DNA of 35,598 bases from Candidatus Saccharimonadota bacterium (lineage in GTDB: Bacteria; Patescibacteriota; Saccharimonadia; Saccharimonadales; 2-12-FULL-41-12), in contig JACRNE010000006.1 of assembly GCA_016219345.1 (NCBI GenBank), forward strand, positions 1-35,598, read 5' to 3'. The notes beneath the pieces are model-generated. The model was not told the DNA's origin and did no database searches. It saw only the letters and a program-made list of their open reading frames with translations. Shown piece by piece: positions 31,500-35,598 of this stretch. Position 1 is the stretch's first letter. Each line of letters opens with the position of its first letter. Position numbers and translations under genes: made by a program.

Positions 31500-32743
31500 A
31501 TTGCTCTTTGTAGCGAAGTAGCTTTATCAAGGGTTTCTTTATATTCGTGCGATAACTTAGAGTCGAATACAATTCCACCACCAACGGGCAGAATCATTTT
31601 CTTGCCTTTTTTAATTATTGTACGGATCAATATGCTTGAATCCAGGTTTTTTTGAGGATCAATGACTACCATGCAGCCACAATAAATACCCCTGGATTCA
31701 GGTTCTAATTCATCAATTATTTCCATAGCTCGTTTTTTTGGACAGCCTGTTATTGATCCTCCGGGGAACATAGATAAAAGCGCTCGTGTAGGAGATATTT
31801 CGTCCTTAAGCCTGCCCGCGATCTTAGAAAATGTGTGAATAACATTAGATAGAATCTGGATGTCTCGTTCTTTTTCAACTCTGACCGATCCGGCTTCGCA
31901 CACTTTACCCAGGTCGTTTCTGAGTAAATCGGTTATCATATTTAGCTCGCTTAATTCTTTTTGATTTGTCATAAGCTCAGCAATAGCTTTATTGTTTTTA
32001 TCGTCGGCATTTCGCCTAGCCCTCGTGCCTTTTATTGGAAAGGTTTCAATGTGTTTTCCATTGGTACTTATAAATCTTTCCGGAGAAATACTCATAATCT
32101 CAAAATCAGGCCCTTCGAAATAACTCATCATTTTAGCCATATTATTGCTAGCTAAATCTGAAAAAATCATTCTGGCATTCTGGCCTGAAGCAGCCTCAAG
32201 ATTATGCGCAAGATTCAACTGGTATATATGTCCTTTTTTTATATATTCTTTGGTTTTATTAAATAATTTCGCGTATTCACCACCGGTAGAAGTGGTTTCA
32301 AAAACTATATCTTTGCGATCATTCGTCTGTGGATTGCTATCTAGAATAAGCTTAAATTTATCTAAAAATTCTGAATTTTTATAAACAACCTTCCAGCCAT
32401 CACTTTCTTGCACTACATATTCTTGATAAGCGCAGAAAAATATATAAGGAAGGTTCTGGGAATTTGACTTTGTTTTCTTTACCCCCTGGATGCAGTAACC
32501 ATAGTCGTAGCTTACATAGCCGATGCATAATCTGCCTTTTGAATTGTTTTTTTCTATAAAACTCTCTCGTTGGTCATCTCGGCTGCACTCGTATGCAGAA
32601 AAAGTTTCTAAAGGATCCCAGGCGATGGTGCTCGTCCAGCTGTCTTGTTCCGTTCCAGTGAGTAGACTCACACATTTCACACCATTAAGTCTCTGGAGCA
32701 AGTCCGTAACCGTTAAAGATGACTCAATAAAGGTTTCTGCCAT
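31496..32743 (-). CDS. pabB: Aminodeoxychorismate synthase component I-like (PabB)
   Basis: 415 residues of the chorismate-binding family. Motifs: GHIYQLNLAHN, SPERFIS, PIKGT (the Lys that separates PabB from TrpE, which has PIAGT), ELSELNMITDLLRNDLGKV, and PGGSITGCPKKRAMEIIDEL. PabB turns chorismate plus ammonia into 4-amino-4-deoxychorismate on the way to folate. No glutaminase (PabA), lyase (PabC) or other folate or shikimate gene is in the window, so its use here is unclear. The start overlaps the Nudix stop by one base (TAATG). Confidence 0.85.
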   Translation of the reverse strand: MAETFIESSLTVTDLLQRLNGVKCVSLLTGTEQDSWTSTIAWDPLETFSAYECSRDDQRESFIEKNNSKGRLCIGYVSYDYGYCIQGVKKTKSNSQNLPYIFFCAYQEYVVQESDGWKVVYKNSEFLDKFKLILDSNPQTNDRKDIVFETTSTGGEYAKLFNKTKEYIKKGHIYQLNLAHNLEAASGQNARMIFSDLASNNMAKMMSYFEGPDFEIMSISPERFISTNGKHIETFPIKGTRARRNADDKNNKAIAELMTNQKELSELNMITDLLRNDLGKVCEAGSVRVEKERDIQILSNVIHTFSKIAGRLKDEISPTRALLSMFPGGSITGCPKKRAMEIIDELEPESRGIYCGCMVVIDPQKNLDSSILIRTIIKKGKKMILPVGGGIVFDSKLSHEYKETLDKATSLQRAI

Positions 32744-33219
32744 TAGCGAATACCCAACTCTTCTAGTTCTTTTTTGTGCATATCGAAAAATATTTGTTGT
32801 TGAGAGTGCAAGGGACTAGGCAATGTGCCTAGAGTAAACCAGCCACTATCATCAAACATATCAGGCTCATTGATGCGCATATTTTTGGGATCAACTAATA
32901 TAGCAAAGTCCAAGCACAGCCAATGTGTAGGTTGTCCTTTATTTTCTCTAAATACGTCCCTATAACCCATAAATCTTACATCTTTTGGTAAGGCGTTATA
33001 CTCTTCTTTAAGTTCCCGCTTAATATTATCTATGGCGGCCATGCCCCACTTTAGACCGCCGCCGCCCATTTCCCAGCGGCCTTGTTCATCCCGGGCTTTT
33101 TTACTTCTTTTTGCTAAGAAAAATTTGCCATCACTTCTGTAGCAGAAAAAGCATGTTGAGACGCCAACAAAGCTCACGCCTTTGTGCGCCCTCAGCACCT
33201 CACCGGACAATTTATCCAT
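32743..33219 (-). CDS. Nudix hydrolase family protein
   Basis: 158 residues. The Nudix fold is indicated by an N-terminal ADK-like strand (FFLAKRSKKARDEQGRWEMG) and a Nudix helix. The box reads GGLKWGMAAIDNIKRELKEEY: the REL-x-EE metal-binding core is kept, but the upstream Glu of GX5E is Met. Many Nudix proteins hydrolyse nucleotide diphosphate derivatives; this change may alter activity. It is translationally coupled to pabB (TAATG), hinting at a shared pathway, since one Nudix enzyme (NudB) acts in folate synthesis. Such a role here is inference. Confidence 0.82.
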   Translation of the reverse strand: MDKLSGEVLRAHKGVSFVGVSTCFFCYRSDGKFFLAKRSKKARDEQGRWEMGGGGLKWGMAAIDNIKRELKEEYNALPKDVRFMGYRDVFRENKGQPTHWLCLDFAILVDPKNMRINEPDMFDDSGWFTLGTLPSPLHSQQQIFFDMHKKELEELGIR

Positions 33220-33236
33220 AAATTCAATATAACATC

Positions 33237-33491
33237 TTATTTGTTCTGTTGGTTCTTCACATTTTTTCTTATTCGGCGTTTTTTAGCATGTTTTCTGGCT
33301 ATCTCAAAAGCGCCAGCCTGAGCAATATCAATAGCTGCCAAAGTATTAAATGCTACCGCTCCAGCTGGCACTGCCATTCCAACTCCAAATAATGCCACAG
33401 CACCTACCGCGTTTAAATTCCTCAGAAACCTACTGGCTTTTTCCGCTGCGGATTCTTTGTTTCCAAGCGGTCCTTTTTCTTGTTTTGCCAC
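33237..33491 (-). CDS. Hypothetical small membrane protein
   Basis: 84 residues from a GTG start. A polar N-terminus (EKGPLGNKESAAEKASRF) precedes an Ala/Gly/Val-rich hydrophobic stretch long enough for one or two membrane passes (AVGAVALFGVGMAVPAGAVA), then a very basic C-terminus (ARKHAKKRRIRKN). Not recognised. A TATAAG-like -10 is 8 bp before the GTG on the minus strand. Its start is 42 bp from the divergent secreted-protein gene, so promoters overlap. Confidence 0.5.
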   Translation of the reverse strand: MAKQEKGPLGNKESAAEKASRFLRNLNAVGAVALFGVGMAVPAGAVAFNTLAAIDIAQAGAFEIARKHAKKRRIRKNVKNQQNK

Positions 33492-33512
33492 ATCTATATC
33501 TTATAACTATAT

Positions 33513-33521
33513 TGGTATACT
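33513..33521 (+). promoter_or_regulatory. Extended -10 of the first secreted-family gene
   Basis: TGGTATACT ends 11 bp before the ATG at 33533, implying a leader of about 4 nt. It lies inside the 42-bp divergent spacer and overlaps the opposite promoter. Confidence 0.45.
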
Positions 33522-33532
33522 ACTAAAAGCTT

Positions 33533-34255
33533 ATGAAAATTTTTATGATAGGTTTATTGGTATGCATAGTTTCTGCCGTGCAAGTTAATGCGCAGGGATC
33601 CTCATCAAACTATCGAATTGACGAGAGTTTTATAGGCCCAGGTGGAGCACTGGAAAGTTCCTCTACAAACTATAGTGTTGACCCAGGCCAACAATCTCTA
33701 GGAAATGCTGGCGGGGTAGGGGAAAGTACATCGACGAATTATGGTACACAAAGCGGAAGCACAACTACTTCTGACCCTAGGCTAGTGTGCACTGTTAATT
33801 CTGGGAGCCTCAACCTAGGCGCTCTTTCAACCAGCGTTACAGTTACTGGTACAGCTTCCTTTAGCGTACTTAACTATACGGCCTATGGCTATAATGTCAC
33901 CATATTAGGCAACCCCCCAAATAATGGCGCACATTCACTTAATGCACTAGCCTCAAATGCCTCTTCTGCGACTGGCACGGAGCAATTTGGCATCAATCTA
34001 AAGGACAATTCCACGCCTGATATCGGGGCAGAAGCAGTTCAAGTACCTTCTGGCTCATTTTCATTTGGAGCGGCGGCAACAAACTATAATATTGCCGATA
34101 GTTTTAGATATGTATCGGGTGAGACAATCGCCCAAGCTCCCAAGAGTTCTGGACAAACTGACTACACAATTTCCTACATTGTAAATACTTCCATAGATAC
34201 GCCAGGGGGCAGTTATTTAGGGAACCAAACATTGCTCTGTACGGGTACTTATTAA
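33533..34255 (+). CDS. Secreted surface protein, family member 1
   Basis: 240 residues. Signal peptide: MKIFMIGLLVCIVSAVQVNA then QGSSS. The N-terminal third has three copies of a SSSNYRID / SSTNYSVD / TSTNYGTQ repeat. The C-terminal part is a beta-rich domain with EQFGINLKDNSTPDIGAEA and ADSFRYVSGETIAQA motifs, shared with the next gene. Two Cys are present (one near the middle, one at the C-terminus). There is no LPXTG or transmembrane anchor, so it is released or held by non-covalent contacts. Not recognised as a named family; likely a surface coat or adhesin. Confidence 0.8.
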   Translation: MKIFMIGLLVCIVSAVQVNAQGSSSNYRIDESFIGPGGALESSSTNYSVDPGQQSLGNAGGVGESTSTNYGTQSGSTTTSDPRLVCTVNSGSLNLGALSTSVTVTGTASFSVLNYTAYGYNVTILGNPPNNGAHSLNALASNASSATGTEQFGINLKDNSTPDIGAEAVQVPSGSFSFGAAATNYNIADSFRYVSGETIAQAPKSSGQTDYTISYIVNTSIDTPGGSYLGNQTLLCTGTY

Positions 34256-34282
34256 ATCTAGCTCTAACATCATAAAATAGGC

Positions 34283-34311
34283 TTGATTTTTTAAAGTGCA
34301 TATGCTATTAT
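34283..34311 (+). promoter_or_regulatory. Promoter of secreted-family member 2
   Basis: TTGATT (34283-34288), 17 bp, TATTAT (34306-34311) with a TGC extension. The leader is about 38 nt and contains the palindrome ACTTTTAAAAGT near 34330. Only a weak purine-rich site precedes the ATG. Confidence 0.6.
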
Positions 34312-34355
34312 TCGTCCGAAGTTAATTTACTTTTAAAAGTAGGACAAAAATAAAA

Positions 34356-35347
34356 ATGATTAATAATAATCTACATCTAAAGGCCCGGAGTGTTTCGAGC
34401 AAGTTTTTTGTTGTTCTAAGCTCGCTAATACTAACTGCAGTTAGCTTACAGGCTGCTTTTTTCCCAGGATTGGCATCTGCAGCACAGCTCACCACCCGCT
34501 CTCTAACTCTCGGTAGCTCAGCTCCTAATGCTTCTACAACCTATAGATTTGATTTTACAACTGCAACAACAGCCACCTTCCAATCTTTTCAGGCTCAAAT
34601 TTGCGATGCAGCCTCAGGAACGTGCGTCTTCGTGGTTCTGCCACGGGAGCATCAAGTACTACCTCCGGTACTGCAAGACAGATCACATTCGGAGCAGTAA
34701 CCAACCCTACTGCTACAAACACAACTTACTATGCAAGAGTGACTCTTTACTCCGACACAGGCTGGGCTACACCAGTAGACACTGGTACGGTGGCTGCAAG
34801 TACGGCGACGCAGATCACCCTTAGCGGGACCATGGATGAGTCACTAGTATTCTGTACAGGTACTTCTATAACTGGCACCAACTGTGGAACCGTATCTGGT
34901 AGCTCAGTAAACTTTGGCACATTCTCAAGCACTTCAACTAGCAGTGGTACATCAGTTATGGCTGCTTCAACGAACGGTACATCAGGATACTCAATAACAG
35001 TAAATGGTTCAACTCTTACTTGTTCTTGTGCTGGCTCGCCTACGATTGCTGCGCTAGGTTCTCAAACAGCCTCATCAACAGGTACGGCGCAATTCGGTGC
35101 TAACTTACGCGATAATGCTACACCAAATGTTGGGGCTGATCCATCCGGATCTGGCTCTGGAACCTACACCGCCAACTACGGTACAGCTGATCAATATAGA
35201 TTTGTAACGGGCGACAGTGTGGCGTCTGCTTCAGGCGCAACGAATGCAAATACGTTCACCGCTAGTTATATTGTTAACGTGCCAGGATCACAGGCGGCTG
35301 GTTCGTACACAGCCACAATGACTTACATAGCAACAGCAACATTTTAG
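34356..35347 (+). pseudogene. Secreted surface protein, member 2, frameshifted
   Basis: The frame from the ATG at 34356 gives a signal peptide (VVLSSLILTAVSLQAAFFPG, then ASAAQLT) and a domain reading through DAASGTC at 34625, after which it becomes unrelated sequence and stops at 34700. The correct continuation (SATGASSTTSGTARQ...) lies in the frame shifted by one base from about 34626 and runs to 35347, with QFGANLRDNATPNVGAD and ADQYRFVTGDSVASA motifs homologous to member 1. A missing base or two extra bases at the junction would restore about 330 residues. The break coincides with the last base of a 141-bp sequence repeated at the window end, so assembly error is a real alternative to a pseudogene. 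Confidence 0.75.
34485..34625 (+). repeat. 141-bp exact direct repeat, copy A
   Basis: Identical base for base to 35458-35598, 973 bp apart. It encodes the QLTTRSLTLGSS...DAASGTC segment just after the signal peptide in two neighbouring paralogues. Upstream sequences differ completely. Confidence 0.95.
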
Positions 35348-35358
35348 GAGGTATGAGA

Positions 35359-35598
35359 ATGAGCGGAATTATTAACAGAACCACATCAGCCTTCTCGGCC
35401 TTCGTGCTTGTGTTTGCTTCTTGCCTTATTCTCTTATCCCCTTATGCCTCCGCCCTCCAGCTCACCACCCGCTCTCTAACTCTCGGTAGCTCAGCTCCTA
35501 ATGCTTCTACAACCTATAGATTTGATTTTACAACTGCAACAACAGCCACCTTCCAATCTTTTCAGGCTCAAATTTGCGATGCAGCCTCAGGAACGTGC
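35359..35598 (+). CDS. Secreted surface protein, member 3, 3'-truncated by window end
   Basis: 80 residues visible. AGGAGG (35346-35351) is 7 nt before the ATG at 35359; an in-frame ATG at 35353 is too close to it. Signal peptide: basic-polar start, AFVLVFASCLILLSPYA, then SALQLTTRS. From QLTTRS onward it is identical to member 2, and the window stops at the Cys codon where member 2 loses its frame. It is 11 bp after member 2, so the two would be co-transcribed. Confidence 0.85.
   Translation, partial: MSGIINRTTSAFSAFVLVFASCLILLSPYASALQLTTRSLTLGSSAPNASTTYRFDFTTATTATFQSFQAQICDAASGTC
35458..35598 (+). repeat. 141-bp exact direct repeat, copy B, reaching the window end
   Basis: Second copy of 34485-34625. 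Its right edge cannot be seen because the window ends, so the true repeat could be longer. Confidence 0.95.

Noticed and set aside
34601-35347. Separate gene from a TTG at 34601
   Set aside because: No signal peptide or ribosome site; its first residues are a shadow of the upstream frame and its homology to member 1 begins only after the shift, so it is the 3' part of the broken gene.
1-35598. CRISPR arrays, insertion sequences, prophage, toxin-antitoxin or restriction systems
   Set aside because: No regularly spaced repeats, transposase, phage structural or defence genes were recognised on either strand; the only tyrosine recombinase looks like a housekeeping Xer.

Overview
The window looks like a chromosomal fragment from a Candidate Phyla Radiation (Patescibacteria) bacterium, most likely Candidatus Saccharibacteria (TM7). 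This is inferred, not proven. The reasons are the compact layout with 0-5 bp gaps and overlapping stops, moderate-to-low GC, the standard genetic code, small genes, no recognisable phage or IS element, and a large type IV pilus (T4P) locus of the kind seen in that group (pilM-N-O-small gene-pilB-T-C-pilin-pilD-minor pilins). Many first genes also appear to have leaderless promoters.

Layout. (1) 1-1851: 3' part of ftsK, open at the window edge, converging on a small membrane protein. (2) 2410-5006: a translation/replication operon, rpsF-ssb-rpsR-efp-tlyA, with a structured RNA element between ssb and rpsR. (3) 5058-6994: a phosphoribosyltransferase-like gene, a 330-bp spacer with a terminator and a structured leader, and a membrane-anchored class A beta-lactamase-like serine hydrolase. 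(4) 7025-9816, minus strand: ychF, the second copy of the same structured RNA, and an ABC-2 exporter pair. (5) 9890-10876: a soluble diguanylate cyclase. (6) 11078-15507: three unrecognised envelope genes, including a 1009-residue secreted protein. (7) 15515-28311: the T4P locus, with the PilM/N/O platform, PilB and PilT motors, PilC, major pilin, prepilin peptidase, three minor prepilins and a PilX-like protein. (8) 28315-33491: Xer recombinase, ndk, tRNA-Arg(CCT), a bacterial PH-domain membrane protein, a PpiC-type foldase, a PabB-like chorismate enzyme, a Nudix protein and a small membrane protein. (9) 33533-35598: a tandem family of secreted repeat-motif proteins; the second member is frameshifted, and the window ends inside a 141-bp exact duplication.

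How the genes work together. Regions 5-7 read as one surface-appendage programme: prepilins are processed by PilD, assembled by PilB/PilC on the PilM/N/O platform and retracted by PilT. The large secreted protein and the Trp-rich minor pilin are candidates for tip or adhesion functions, which suits an epibiont. The diguanylate cyclase suggests possible c-di-GMP control, but the MshEN-like N-terminus of PilB has lost its RLG residues.

The most notable observation is the pair of 75-76-nt elements at 3398-3473 (+) and 8659-8733 (-). They share two hairpins, and every substitution in a stem is compensatory. Each lies directly behind a stop codon. I do not recognise the family, so it is a candidate undescribed structured RNA.
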